A program made the translations under genes and the position numbers. A stretch of 64,000 bases of DNA from positions 56,001 to 120,000 of the forward strand of contig JBAMJR010000097.1 in NCBI GenBank assembly GCA_038501785.1, written 5' to 3'. This stretch comes from Myoxocephalus aenaeus (taxonomy: Eukaryota; Chordata; Actinopteri; Perciformes; Cottidae). Under the pieces are notes generated by a model that made no database searches, had not been told where the DNA came from, and was given only the letters and a program-made list of their open reading frames with translations. Of this stretch, positions 22,451-35,926 are shown one piece after another (position 1 is the first letter of the stretch; every line of letters begins with the position of its first letter).

Positions 22451-24511
22451 TTCATCTTCCACCATCATGTCAAAATTTGAATCCGTCAAATACTTGCAAA
22501 GCTAATGATATTCCCTCTCCCCTCAGTTGTAATGTGCGTTTTGTCTTATAGAAATTAAGTTCAAGTTTAGCATGCTCACACACTAAACTACGTTTTTTTT
22601 TGTTATTGGACTGCATTATCTTTTCACAAACGCCAAGTATTGCCATTTGACTAGCGGAGGTAGAAATGAGGCGCGATTTCCCAGAAGCATGTTCCAGAAG
22701 GGAAAGATGCTTCAGAGCCGTATTCTGGCAGAGACTTGTGTTCACTTAGAAAACATTTCACTTATTTAAATGCTACTTCTCTTTTTATCGTTTCCTCACA
22801 ACAAAAAGAATCATATGAAGTTGACAGCCATCCTCCTCTATCTGGCTGTGCATCAGCATTAATTCCACTCCTCGTTATCCCTCTGCACTCTTCCTCCATT
22901 TCCTAAATAGTTTTCCTCCAACCAACTCATCCAGGGTTGTTTATCTGTGTGGCATTTGTCTATCGATTGATCTCGCAGCATTTCCATCAAGTCATTAGCC
23001 TGCTCCTATATTTGTTTAATTGTTTTGTTCGCTCTGTGTGGCCCTTGGTGTTTTATGAGTATTGCTTCACTACCCTGAAGGTAATGAGGAATGAGGTTAG
23101 CACAGAGCTAATTTACGTCTAACTTCTTCATTCTTTCTCCTGCTCTTCTTCGACAACCAACCATTGCTGTCTTAAGGTGATACAGCAGGTGTCTTTATCT
23201 GCTCATTTGTTCAGGTTTTAGACATTAATCCATTCAATTCATGTAACACTTTTGCCAAAAGGAAAACCAAGCCAAAAAAATACCTCTTTATGGTTGGGTA
23301 ATGTTTCTGCTAAATGCGTTGCACTTATAAATAAAAGCTTTTGCTTCAGTCTTTGATTGGACGTGTCTGACTGGTTGATCAACCCAGCTTGGTTTCATTT
23401 GGATATCTTTATTTAGTAATCTGATATTATGAGAAGTAAACCCAAAATAAAAGCATGATACTGATGCTGTAGCACTGTTTGTTGTGTTTGTTTTTTCATC
23501 TTCCACACACACTCACTTTAGGACTTTGTGCCGACAAATTCTCCTGTGAACTGAGCTGATGTAGGCCAACCATACACGGGAAGAAACCCTTCATCATCCT
23601 GTCATCGAGTCCTTCGAGGTACGGGATGCTACCTCAAATGTTTTCTCTCAGCAGACCGAAGGAAGTTTGATAAGTGACTCTTGGCCGTGCCGCAGTAAAA
23701 TACAGTTTTTGACTGGCTTTATCATGCTTTGGACTGCATGTTGGTCGTGCTTTGACTTTAAATTAACTTGCTTTTGCTGTCATTATGTTATTCATATTTC
23801 CTGTCTTTTTTTTCTCTGCGCTGACTCACTCAATGCACAAAACCGAATTCTTAAACCGCTTTTAAAAACTTGAGGAATTGGGGAACTCACACTATCAACG
23901 TAGGTCAAATGTCATATGTCAATGTTTAAGCCTGACATTTCAATGTTACAAATATCAAGAATTCAATGAAGTATTATCATTTTAGAATCCAAATGTAAAA
24001 GTTGAAAAATCTCGTCAAACCATCTAAATTATTCCTGATGATTATCGACCAATCTCTTCAATCATTTACTGCATATTCAGATCATTATTCTTCTCCAATT
24101 ATACTGTAAGACATATTTTAATTAGTAAGCAGCAATTAGTGCCCTCAAATCAATGACTTCTACCGGCAAATTAGCAGACAGGTTTCGTCAAAATAATAAT
24201 CTGTGTCCTTTGATTATTGTGTCCCCGAGGTATAATTATTACTCTAAATTAATTTGGTTGCAACTGAAGTTACAGGTTGTGGTACTGAAAGCAGCCAGTT
24301 AGGAAGAACAATATTGGGAGAACCAGAACCAGGGTCAGACCCTGGGACTCTGGTGCTCAGAAACACTACCATGTTTGTCCACAGTGGCCGCCAAAATCAA
24401 CAAATGACAGTTCCTTGTAGTAGCTTTAACATCAAAATATATAATTGTGTTCAGAAGTAAAGCATACACTAAAATCAATTATTTTATATGTATCTATTCG
24501 TTATAAAGCAA

Positions 24512-24514
<3 letters not shown>
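22451..24514. other. unique gene-free DNA
   Basis: No supportable gene or repeat. AT-rich, with small homopolymers only. Confidence 0.5.

Positions 24515-24585
<71 letters not shown>
24515..24585. repeat. AT microsatellite
   Basis: Uninterrupted AT run of about 35 units. It is self-complementary and able to form a cruciform. Confidence 0.95.
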
Positions 24586-24587
<2 letters not shown>

Positions 24588-27500
24588 CATAATTTACCTC
24601 ATTTGATTCATTTTGCGATATACCTCACCTGAGTGGCTCAGACTTTCTTATATTTTTCTGTTTGTGGCCATTGGTGAAAAAAGTTTGGACACCCAGGTAT
24701 AGACTATCTGATTATTGTCACTTCAATAAAGACCTTGAATTTTCAATTTAATAAAATATAAATGGACTACTCAGATGTATCACCTGTTTTGACATTAGCT
24801 TGGTATTGCAGGTCAACTTGGATTTTAAATGACATAATTTTAACTTATTCTATATGATGACAGATGTTTCTGTTTTCTTAATTTCTCTACAAAAAGGAAT
24901 AATTGCTGGTAATAATATCCATGTTGTCTATATGATTTATTAATTTGTGCAAACATACCTGCAATTAAAAGAGGGTAATTGTCTCTAAAGTAAAATACAA
25001 AGATACTTCTGTAAACTTCTTTCCTTTATATAATACAATGTTGATACCTGGCACATCTAGGGAAGAGCTAAATCTATAGTGCATAAACATTCTACCTCAC
25101 TAAAGAGGTCTAAACCATGAACAATAGGATCCTTTTGGACTTTTCAAGACTTGACAGGATGTTCAATAGAATAATAAACTATTCAATGTTCTTTTCAACA
25201 TCTTGCTTTTACGCTCGCGTGTCGTCTGGTTGGGATGGATGGTTGATTGTTCGCATGTCTGGGTTTTTAATTAATATGTCATTGCTTGGTTGCTGTTTTG
25301 TTTTGGTAATTGTCAGCTCGTACAGAAATGACAATAAGATATTTGCAGGATGTTTAAAGGGTTATTTAGCAAAGCAACACATCGACAGAGACCTGTCAGT
25401 GCTGTGAGGATTTCTTGACCAAAGACAGAGCTCACTCATCAACACATCATTCTTAATAACCTTTCAAATATCAGCGTTCGAACCCCTTTACGATCTCCTG
25501 TTCTGAAGCAATAGAACAAGATGTAGTGAAGAGATGATAGGTGTGGAAAAAAAAGAAAAGCCACACTGCAACCACAGAGAGAAAGAAGCAGTTTGAGTAC
25601 AAAAAAAGAACAAATAATTGAAATGGTTCCAGTTCAGCTCATTGTGTGCCTCGGCAACAAAAGAGATGTGCAAAAAAGAGCTGACCTGAGACCGGAGAAA
25701 GTAACACACATGCACTTAAGCATAGCATGAAAAGAGAAGAGAAGCGGGAACAAAAGACCTGAGAGATGAATTTACTCCCAGTGTTTGTCATCTAGGTACA
25801 TTATGTTCCCGGAAGGAGAGGAGGGAAGAGAAAAATAGGAACCAGGTAGTATACAATTTTCTGTGAAAGCAACGTTCTTGAATTACCGTATCTTGGGTCT
25901 AAACTCTGGATCTGTTGGATGTTGAAAAAGAAAAAAAGAAAAGGGTGAGAACAGGACACGGTGAGCTAGGAGAGGACAAGTGAAGAGCAGAGGCAGTTCC
26001 AGTATTCCAGTCCATTGACCAAGACTGACAAGGTCCTCCATCAGTCGGGCAGTATGCTGATCCAGCCCACTGTGCTCCAAAAGAGTTTTTAACTAAATGT
26101 GGGGGGGATTACAAAGGGGATAACAAAGGAGATCTTAAGATAGTCAATTTGGTAGAGAAGTAAAGACTAATATTACAATTACAATGAGATAGAGGAAAGA
26201 TGACATTCAAATTCAGTGGAGCTCAATTCCCTGCCTCTTTTTTACACTTGATGTGTATGTCTTCACCTGATCTGTCACGTGATGTACTGTTACGTAAGGT
26301 AACAGTACATGTTAATGTAAGCGGAAACAATTCACATTGACATACAAGTATTCTGCATTGGCCAAGACATTTGTGAGTAATAAGTTACGAATGCATTGGT
26401 CCAATGTTGGACAGTGGAAGCTCGCGAGCAGGAGGAAGCTAGTTGGCCTAGCTTGCCTAGACTTTGTCGCTCTATAACGTCATCTGAGTACACCTTTTGC
26501 TTCAGGGATTTGTGACTCAAACATGAACATGTGTTGCTATTGGACATTTGCTGAAGTTACTGATTCTGTAATTTTCCTTATTCCCCCTCATTTGGAACAG
26601 TAGAGGCCAAAACAGAGCAAAAAAATAAATAAATGAATTCCTTCATATCTGCCGGAAGTAAAAGCAGATCCCATCTTAATACCAGGTGTAAATTGAGTCT
26701 CTCTCTCTCTCTCTCTCTTCCATCTTTTCTCCCCTGAGACTACTTATCCAAAGCTGCTCGTGCACCTCTGCATTAGCTGTGGCATTTTCATTCAACCTGG
26801 TGATATTAATAGGTCTTTGGATTATTTAAAGGTCGTTGGTATAAGAATAGAGGAGAGAATTGTTGGAGGCAAATCGAACACTGAACAGTATATATGAGAT
26901 AATAAGATGTCCCATGTGATTTCTCCTTGAGATTTGAATCAAAGATGTATTGATCGACAGAGATAAACATCGCAACATACATACTATTCATCGATGATAA
27001 CTGAACAACGGCGTGTTAGTATACATTATTTCCCCAGTATTCGGTGTGTTTTGATTGGCAAATGTGGTGTTAATGCAATTGAGAGAATTTGCTCAAGGTT
27101 CTTAAATGTTCAAAAATGATGTCCCGGACTTCAGGCATATCCATTTTCGTCAGTTAAAAATTATGCCATGAATGAAAATGGAATTATTGAAAAAACTAGG
27201 CTTGGCATGACAGACCTGATGAAAGGGTTTTGGACAACAAACACATACTGTAAAATATCAGTCAATTATGATTTAACTAAAATGATCAACGTATCCTCAT
27301 ACAACGTTGGGTATGATATATTTAACAAAATTACTCCTCGTTTTTTGTACGTTTTTAGTGTCCGCTAGTTGAAGCGTACAGTTTTTTCAAAATAAACCTC
27401 TGTCTTAACAGAAAACTCAGTTAGGTTAAGGCAACAAAACTACTTGGCAACGAACAACGAATCATCTACTTTCCCTCCCGCCAGCCGGATGTGTGATTTA

Positions 27501-29780
27501 GGGGTCGTATGTCCTCATTCTTGATTACATGAATAACAGAGCATTGTTTTTCGTAGGTATCGCTACGAATGCTGAATGCGACCAGCCTGTTGCATACAAA
27601 TTCATGCCAATTACATCCGTCCAAAGGTGGAATGAGATGCCTGTCCAACCAACACTACAGAAACATTTGATCCAGTGGAAAAATCTCAAGTCGTTTACCA
27701 TCTTCCAGCTCTCGCTCCTCGTGATGAACCTACGAAGAATCTTGGGTCGATCGTAACGTGTCACTAGTACTCTCATCACACTGCAGCTTTTTCCGGAAGA
27801 AGAATTAGGATAATTACACTGTACACTACATGCCTACAACCTGATAGCAAGACACATTATGGAGCTGCTGGTGAATGTAGTGGAGCATTTAGCAGTTAAC
27901 GAGCAATATATATTTCTCAGGAGGTGGTAATGATGAAACTAGAGTCAAAAGACTGTGTGACACTCTTATCAAGTTGAAAGAGACACAACTCCCGTGAAAT
28001 GATCATGTTAAGTGTCTGCTGGACGTGTAAGTAGCCAATCATTTACGAGCAGACTTGCCATAGCAAGTTTTTAATGTGATAATAAGTCAAAGCCTTGTGT
28101 GTGTCAGCCTTCTTTTGGATTCGTATCTGCCTCCATTAATTGATGCAGCTTTAGAATCCACTTGAAACTAATGGAAACAAACAAAACTCCTCAGAGGATG
28201 TACTCCAGGGGAAGGAGAGAAAATACATCAGGATATCTGAGAGAGTCACAACCACAGAGGTGCTCAGGAAAAGGTCCAAAGAAAAACGGAAAAACTGAGA
28301 TTGAGAGGGAGATAATAAAAGCTAAGGGTAAGTAATACGCTTTGCCAACAGACTGCATTGACCTCTGTCTCTGTCTCTCTCGGTCCCATGTGACTTTTAT
28401 CTGGATTAGTGCCAAAGGTGATTGACAGGCCCACTAATCCAACTGGGGGGGGTCGACAATCCGCGATTTAACACTCGATAATTGGCCTATCAGCCAAAAG
28501 CTTGAGCTGTTCGACTTAACTTAAGGGAGAGAATCCACCGGTGACACATAGAGAGAAGTGTGTGTGTGTGTGCGTGTGCGTGTGGATGGGGAAATGGGTT
28601 GTAGGGTCATCGATGGAGGTCTATAATGTTGTGTGTAGAAAACACTCACTCTGTGAGACAAATTGACTAAAGACGCAAAGTATATTGAGAGCAGTATCTT
28701 GAGTGTTGGACTGGTGGCATGATGCGTGTTTGCATCTGTGTGTGAGTGTGTGTGCGCGTGTGTGTGAGAGGGAGTGGGCAGACATTTAGTTAAGGAGCTG
28801 TGGTGCGGGGTCTTTGTGTATATGCAAGCGTGATAAATAAGCTGTGTTGTGTGGGCGAGTAAGGATGTGGGCGAACATTTACTCTGTGTGTACACAAGCA
28901 TTTTGTCCATATCTTTTTTTTTAGTGTGTGTGAGAGAAATGGACAATTTGATGCATGCCACCTGGGTATCAATCAGTGTCACATCTCAGCCCACATGCAC
29001 CATCACCACCAGTGGCCATGCGCTGGTCAGCAGGGGGATTTTAATTTGCCAGACACGTCCCGATGACAAGATGCGGATGGTTTTTCATATTTTGACAAGG
29101 GCACAAAATGCTTTTCAATATTGTCAATGAATTAACTGTCAGACAGCTTCAAATCAATAGGTTTTATTTTCCATTTGAGGCCAGGGCGGCCAAAGCCCGC
29201 TTGATTAGTGTTGTGGATTTGACCTGTGAATATTTTATTGACGGATAGAAAATAAGGTGGCCTCATGTTTATCATGCCGACAAACATTTCACTGAATACT
29301 GGAGGTAGATAGGATGAATTCCATATTTGTTTTCATTTAGTACATTCATATTTTCCATTCAAATAGTTTTTCCATTTTATGCTTTTTATCTATTAGCCTG
29401 TGCCCTGCAACTAACATGGAACACTTGTGCTGAGTTTATACAGTATACTCCTAGGCAGTTGAATCCATAACAATGTATCACATGTTATGAGATGATCGTG
29501 TATTTGTATTGCATGTAAAGCAATCTGAAAAGTAATTAGTGACAATAGTCGTTGACAAATGTAGTTTGAAGTCATATATTTTTTTAGCTGAAATTAAATT
29601 CAGTTAAATTAGCACGAGTAGCATTAACATGAGTAAAGTAGAAGTAGTTTGAGATTATACTTAAATTCAATCCTTGAGTAAATATACTTAGTTTTATCCC
29701 AGAACTGTGTATTAGTGTACCAGTTTAATTTAATTTTGATTGATAAGCAGTTAAAATGATGATGTTTAATCTCCATGTTA
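24586..29780. other. unique gene-free DNA
   Basis: No exon, RNA gene or transposon end could be supported. It contains a TC run at about 26699-26718, a strong inverted repeat at 26282-26310 and short GT stretches at about 28560-28590 and 28736-28766. Confidence 0.5.
26282..26310. repeat. perfect 12-bp inverted repeat, 5-nt loop
   Basis: ATGTACTGTTAC (26282-26293) pairs perfectly with GTAACAGTACAT (26299-26310) across GTAAG. It has no T-run behind it and no neighbouring gene, so no function is assigned. Confidence 0.8.
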
Positions 29781-29781
29781 A

Positions 29782-29995
29782 GAAAGGGGGATGTAGGATA
29801 TAGTGCCGCGCACTAATACTGTTTCGGTTCATAACAGAGGCGCGGTGTTACACGGGGTTCAGTGTATGTGTGCGGCGTCGGGGAACGTACGTTGGCTGCT
29901 TGTATGTTCAGCTCGAGCACGTAATAAACATGGACTACTGGAAGTAATCTCACTCGCATTATTCCAATCGCCAACGGTCATAACGAACTATTACA
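29782..29995 (+). mobile_element. gypsy-like LTR with polypurine tract (3' remnant)
   Basis: A purine tract AAGAAAGGGGGA runs up to 29791 and is followed by TGTAGGATATAGTGCCGCG. The block ends ...CGAACTATTACA at 29995, so it is a TG...CA unit of 204 bp. It contains AATAAA at about 29922-29927, as expected for a poly(A) site inside an LTR. The order of polypurine tract then LTR means this is a 3' LTR; the internal coding part upstream is missing. No target duplication is visible because the 5' side is lost. The gypsy assignment is from general resemblance. Confidence 0.5.
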
Positions 29996-30559
29996 TGGTT
30001 AATCCAAAAAGGAGCATACGTGAAGAGAAATCTTGAAAAATTAGGAGATTGCTGGAGCTGGAGAGAACGAGAGAGAGAGAGAGAGAGGATTCATTCAAGT
30101 TAATTTAAAACCAAACCAAATACTCGTGCACTGCTCAAAGAGTTGATGTATCGATGATCTATTGGTGTTGTCTTGTGTTGATAATCACTCCAGCAATTCC
30201 TAATGTCCCAAAACATTTTGGCCCAGTGGTCACCTAAGAAAACAAGTGACTCCAAAAAAAGGTTCTCCACAAAAAAATTAATTATTTGCATTTGTAAGTC
30301 TGAAAACAGAGATGGAAGCTACGCACTTCAACACCTGTCATCTGTCGATACGTAACTCCTGTCACCAACGTTTCGGAGCGTTGAATCTCCTGTAATGTGT
30401 AACATGTTTTAAAATGTCACTCGTTGCCGTTCGTGACCTGCAACCCACAAACCCTTTATGTGTGCCCTGCTGGAACATCACTCCTCATCATCTGACTGAG
30501 CTGATGACTCTCTTTTTCCAGGGCTGGGCGATTATCGGCTCATTTGTTTTCATCACACT
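29996..30559. other. gene-free DNA
   Basis: Contains a short GA run at about 30069-30087. No gene or transposon end seen. Confidence 0.5.
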
Positions 30560-30780
30560 TCCAACCTATTAGGTCTGGCTACAAATACTGGTACCTCACA
30601 GCCAAGAGACTCGGCATTACAGACATGAAGGTCTTGGAGGACGGTGGAGTGCAAATGACAGATGGTTCAGTTTGTGATGGACATTGATCAGAGACGAAAA
30701 GAACTGGCGAGGTTTAAGTCTGAGGGATCCTACTGGAGAGAGATGTGATATTTGCATCTTTCAGCGAGTTTACCACTGTA
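30560..30780 (+). pseudogene. broken coding-like tract, unknown family
   Basis: From about 30580 one frame reads YWYLTAKRLGITDMKVLEDG. After a frame change, the next frame reads FVMDIDQRRKELARFKSEG, then YWREM and a stop. Codon use and residue mix look protein-like, but stops and frame changes prevent a gene call. I do not recognise the protein. It could be a decayed processed pseudogene, a transposon remnant or chance. Confidence 0.25.
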
Positions 30781-33700
30781 GGAGCTATAGACGAGGCCAC
30801 AACTTTTCCCTTTGATCAGCGGGGATGTTGTACTGGATCTGATGGGCTGTAGATCACAGACTTCAAGCCGAAAGCACATCATTTCCCCGACGGAATAAAC
30901 AGGCAGCGTGGATGAGAGAGAGTTGGGTAGTCCCGTAACTTGTGATTTTTTTTTTACCCTTTTTGTATTTCAGCGAGTTTTGCAATGCTTACTCGTATTA
31001 AAGGAGAGCTTGTTTTCAAGCATTAATACTGAACTGGGTATACCGATATAACCAAGACTTTAGATTACACAGAGGAAGATAAGAATCACCTACAGCTCGG
31101 TTTCACTGTGTTAATGTTTAGAGCTGGTTTAAGGCCTTCGCAGACCAATTGTAAATCATTTGTTAGAATGACAAAATTTAAAAGCATCTATCTCTATGAG
31201 CTTATGCAAATCCAAAAAAGACAACAAACATAAAGACATCTGGGAAAGTGGATCAGTTTGACTTGCTCCTGATGGCGTGCCATTGACAAAAGAAAGGTCA
31301 ACATTATTTTTGTTTTCAAGGTAACAGAACAATTCATTTCCAAGTGCTTTAGCTGATGTTATGCTACGTACGTTATGCTTCTCAGATATGACATTGTCCT
31401 TGTGAAAGGTATTCTATAAAACCATATCGGATAAATTGTAGACGACGATGTGTGACAAACTGCTTCGGTCCCGAGTGTGGACGGGCCTTTAGTTGTGCAT
31501 CAGACTGACAGGCTTTACGATCATTCAACAGTCATAATTAAGTTTAATGAACAGCACAGACTTTCTGGCTGACTGAAAAAAGCAACAATCAATTTTATTC
31601 TGTGATTAGCACCACGGGTGTTCACGTTGTTGTTTCCCCATGAGTGATTAAGTTGGATGATGGTTTTGTGTTTTAATGAGTGTGCCTCTTTGCTCAAATA
31701 GTTTGGAAATTATGTTGAAAAAAATAGTGTGACTCATCAAAATGGTGCAGCAGGCCATAAAAAAAACCTGAAAGATGCCTGAATTCACCCAACAATGTCA
31801 TAGAAATAAAACATGCATGTATGTTTGAATGAATAATGAACTATTACATGTACGATTAAACCCTCTTGTTTTAATACTAATCATGCATATTTATGCAATA
31901 ACCACTCAATATTTACATTCAGCCATTATCTCATATAGTAGTTTTTATCGTTAGTGGTTGAGTCCACCACTCCTGGGCAATAATCAGATTTATTTTACCC
32001 CCATGAGGGACTAACAGAAAATGATGCAGCATTTTAATCAAGCTTGTTTCTTTTTCCTCATTGTAACCTCACAATGTTCAGTTTATTCTGTTCATATCAA
32101 AGCTCTACTGATAATGCAAACATATTACTGACTGACTCTTCTGTTGTATTCCTGCCAAGTAGCTGCTAAAGGAGTGTTTGCTGTTGTTATCACAGTGAGT
32201 ATGATGTCGACGTTTCATTAAAATAAAAAATAAAAGGTTCCAACAAAATAAAATGTCCACCCAGTAAGTTTTCCTCTGGCAACAGTGCTGCTAAAAAATA
32301 CATAAATCATAATAACTTAAGATCAGTGAATAACACCAGAAATAACACGTCATTGAAAACCAGTTTGGGCTAAATTAATCTCCCACTGGTCTGCTTCAAT
32401 AAACTCTTAATCAGCGACTTTCTTGACTTCATACATTTTTTTTTTTTAAATCCTCCAGCCCAGCTTGACTCATGCTTGTCTAATTTATATACAATATATT
32501 ATTAATATGCTTATATATTAATAAATGAGTTTAAAAAGGTATTTTTAGCTGACTATGCCAAATATGGAGGCAGAGATAGAAAAATAAAAGGGGCAGAGGA
32601 GAAGGACAGAGGGAAAACCTGTCCGAGTGGAAAGGAGGACGTCCACGTCCGGAGAGACATATTGACGCAGTCAAGAAGAAACGAGTAACACGACGTATTT
32701 TGCTCCATATCCAAACAGAATTGGACTTCAACCCTGTGCAGCGTGAGCCCAGAGGGGGGAAATTACCAATCTGTCTGTTCGTTTAGTGACTTCCTTTAGT
32801 GACTCTTCATTTCCTGACGCCTCATCAGCCCCTGCTAGGAATCTTAACAAGGAGCAGAGATGGCAACGGCAGACAGCGACAGAGAACGACAAAGGAAAGC
32901 AGATAGAGGGGCTGGGGAGATATGCTGTTTGTGTCCCGAGCTGATATGTTTTCTTGTTGAGATGCAGGTCAGCTGTGAGGAACAGGGGAGCCGAGGGTTT
33001 GGGTTACTAATATCATAGACTCGCTGAATACCGGAGGAAACACGTCCTGTTTTTTTAAAGGAATGTTACAAAAAGGATGAATCACAACAAGATACTGTGT
33101 GTATCTGCACAGGTCTTGACCCAAGCTGCTCCAAAAGTAAAGTTGTAAACACCCCCCCAAAAGGGCTAATGGGGTTAAATGCTGCACCAATAGCTGCATG
33201 AAAAGTATACATTTAGTCCTATCTCTTGACAGACAGTTCACTCGCTTCAGTCACCTCTTCTTCCCACTCCCCCAGCACCACTTTTGACTGAAAAGACATA
33301 ATACATTATGCAGATGTACCATTTGTGGGGGGAAAAAAGAAGGTATATATGAAGAAGCTGCAAGCTGAACTAAACTTCACCAATGTTGTCTCAAGAGTCT
33401 CAAATGAGCTCAAATGCAACTGAGCCGTGGCTTTTAACTACAAATGCAGTCCCGGAGATAGGATACGTGATGCGAATGCTGCAACCGAAAGCACTGGGGA
33501 GGTGACGGCACCGCGCTCAGGCTCACAGTTTGTGGCTCAGAGCACTAAAAACCTCCAAATTCATTCAAATCCAGGTTCCATTTCTGATGCGTGTAACCGT
33601 GTTATGAGAGTTTTTATCTTCCTCTGCGAGGAGAGTAATACAAATATCTGATTCGGGCTTTCTGCCTCTCCGATTTTGATCAAAAAAAATAAATAATCGG

Positions 33701-35200
33701 TTTCAGTTTCCTGTGAATGGTGTGGAGTGGTGAAGCACAAGGATAGCAGTCCCATCTGTGTGAGACTTTTTTACAAGTCGAAGAGATGAACATGCCAATA
33801 GGTGAAAGGGAAGTCAAAAAGTCTGCTTAAATATGTGGTGAAAAGAAAACAACACGCAACTGATATTCAAGCAACACTAAAAGTATTCACCCTCATTCTG
33901 TTTAATTAATCAACTCTGGGACACTAAGCAGAAACACCGGGAGCGTGCAGTATCGATACACCGTTTCTACCGCGGCTACAGAGAGCTCCTGCCTCTGCAT
34001 GTGTAAATATCTTGTGCTTACTGATATCGCGTCTGCAGGGCCAGCAGACTCCCCACAATGGCCTTGATTCATCCTGTACCACACCAATCAACTAATCAAA
34101 GGGTCGCAGATTGGCTTGACCAGCTCCATCCGGTGTGACATCGCACAGCTTCGTTTAGAGGCTATCCAAATGTACCAAGACGCTGACTCAGGCTGTCTGA
34201 GTGGGAGGGGCCTGGCATGTAGAAAAGCAGGTTGCATGTAGGCAACACGGTGCAGCCTTTATGGGACCGCATTATGTTTCTGCACTGGAGGACACCCTTG
34301 AATGCTCTTTATCACAATGTTCCCCACTGGAAGGGTGTCTACGTGTGCACTTCATCACAATTTATCCCCTGGAAGGACACCACACAGGCCTCCCTTCAGG
34401 GCGCAGCAGCACATTTATTTTGTAGATTGGGTCACCATACAGGTCACATTATCAGGTTTGATCTACTATCCAATTTAACTATCCAAAAGTTTGCTACACT
34501 TTTTTTAAATAGGGGCACTGTTTTTTTAGAAGTCAATGTTAAATGATGTAGAATTCACTCATCTAATTCCATTTGCAACCATTGTCTTGGTATGGAGGCA
34601 GGACTAATGCTGGATATCAACAGAGGCAATTGAGAAAATATAAGTGTATTCCTGCCTCTTTATAATTATGTTTAAATACTGCTGATTAGCATTTGTTTTG
34701 AAAAGCCGCCTGGATAACGTTTTCATTTTTTTTATCAACATAATGTGGAAAAAGCCGTTAATGTAGTAACTCTTGCGATACAAAATAATTCATGACAGTG
34801 ATTATTTTCAAACATTCTTGCTTATGCCCCATTCAGAAGCCCAAAACAACACCTCCCAGCAAGAACAAACGTAATTGAAGTACACACAAGATTCAAGTAG
34901 GCGAGATCATTGGGTCCTCTCAACATTCTTCCCCCTGGTCATGCCGACTCCCCCTTCAGTGACTCTATGCCTCCCGAGGTAGACAAGCCCTCCAGCTTTG
35001 TAACCACCATATTCCAGCCATGTTTTTAATGGTTATGTTTAGGCTCCCAAAGGGCTTGGTTAAGGGAAAGATTGTTGTCTTGGTTGAATATTAAAGAAGT
35101 AAAAAGTGAGTTGAGGCAAGAGCGTTTACTCCACTCTGGGTACCGCCTCATGAAAAATGTAGGGTTTCCTACACTTTCTGAAACATTGCCACCATGACCA
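30781..35200. other. unique gene-free DNA
   Basis: Mostly featureless AT-rich sequence. About 34230-34440 contains repeated CACTGGA(A/G)G-type words (CACTGGAGGACACCC, CACTGGAAGGGTGTC, CCTGGAAGGACACC), which suggests a degenerate tandem repeat of a kind seen in other fish. Confidence 0.45.
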
Positions 35201-35619
35201 CTGTAATTTCATGGAGACTAGGTTTTTGTTGCTGACAGCTGTAGATGCAAGTCGGGCTGCACTGTTTCTCTCCAGCCCCATAAGGGGTGGTGCTCCGCCC
35301 GGCACCACCGCCGTCTTGCTGTTGGTGAATCAAACTTCTGCTGCTACACCTGAAGTAGCACTGGTAGCAGCCGTCATTCAGACGCTGTTGTGGACTACAG
35401 ATAATATTATGAACCCAGACACCATGGAGTTTGATGTTCCGATGTATGTATAAAGCGTATGTAACAAGTATAAAGCAGAACTAGTGGTTATTTCCATGGT
35501 GGATGGCTGAAGCGGTATCCGTTTTACGGAGATGAGCCAGACGTGGAGGAGTCGGTGAAATTCACCGAGCTGTGTGCGGCTACGGATGATGTTATGAACC
35601 CAAACACGAGGGCGTTTGA

Positions 35620-35652
35620 TGTGGAAGTCCCAAACATTTTGGGACTTCCACA
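35620..35652. repeat. perfect 15-bp hairpin with 3-nt loop
   Basis: TGTGGAAGTCCCAAA (35620-35634) and TTTGGGACTTCCACA (35638-35652) pair fully across CAT. It lies inside the Harbinger-type element, at the start of the duplicated block. Confidence 0.85.
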
Positions 35653-35808
35653 ACAAGTATAAAGCAGAACTAGTGGTTATTTATTGCATAGTCGATACCA
35701 GAAAAGATAACTATTTTTCACGGAGAGAAGCGACGGCGATAAGCCAGGCCCCCTTTGTCGCGGCGCGATTTATCTTTGTCGCGTTTGGTGTGAACACCCT
35801 CGTTTCAC

Positions 35809-35874
35809 TTGCGCGACCAAACTGAAGCGGTTGCGCGACCAAACTGAAGCGGTTGCGCGACCAAACTGAAGCGG
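35809..35874. repeat. 22-bp tandem repeat, three perfect units
   Basis: Three identical units of TTGCGCGACCAAACTGAAGC plus GG lie directly inside the right terminal region of the Harbinger-type element. The unit resembles subterminal sequence of the element (GCGTTTGG, read inverted). Confidence 0.9.
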
Positions 35875-35926
35875 TAAGCGAGACGCGACCGGACGCGACA
35901 TGTCGCGTCCGGTGTGAACACAGCAT

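Larger units (their letters stand above)
35270..35926. mobile_element. Harbinger-type element, copy 3, rearranged
   Basis: The right end reads GTCGCGTCCGGTGTGAACAC then AGCAT (35902-35926), the inverted form of the 19500 terminus with small changes. The interior matches copies 1 and 2 (GTCATTCAGACGCTGTTGTG, TGGAGTTTGATGTTCCGA, ACAAGTATAAAGCAGAACTA). The ACAAGTATAAAGCAGAACTA block occurs twice, at about 35468 and 35652, so part of the element is duplicated. An open frame at about 35310-35450 encodes EVALVAAVIQTLLW, which probably derives from a family protein. The left end is not found. Confidence 0.55.

Noticed and set aside
25470..25500. TTCGAACCCC resembling a tRNA T-arm
   Set aside because: No acceptor stem, anticodon arm or D-arm can be placed around it on either strand.
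28521..28982. 153-residue minus-strand frame rich in His and Thr
   Set aside because: It covers GT-rich simple sequence and lacks splice sites or family motifs.
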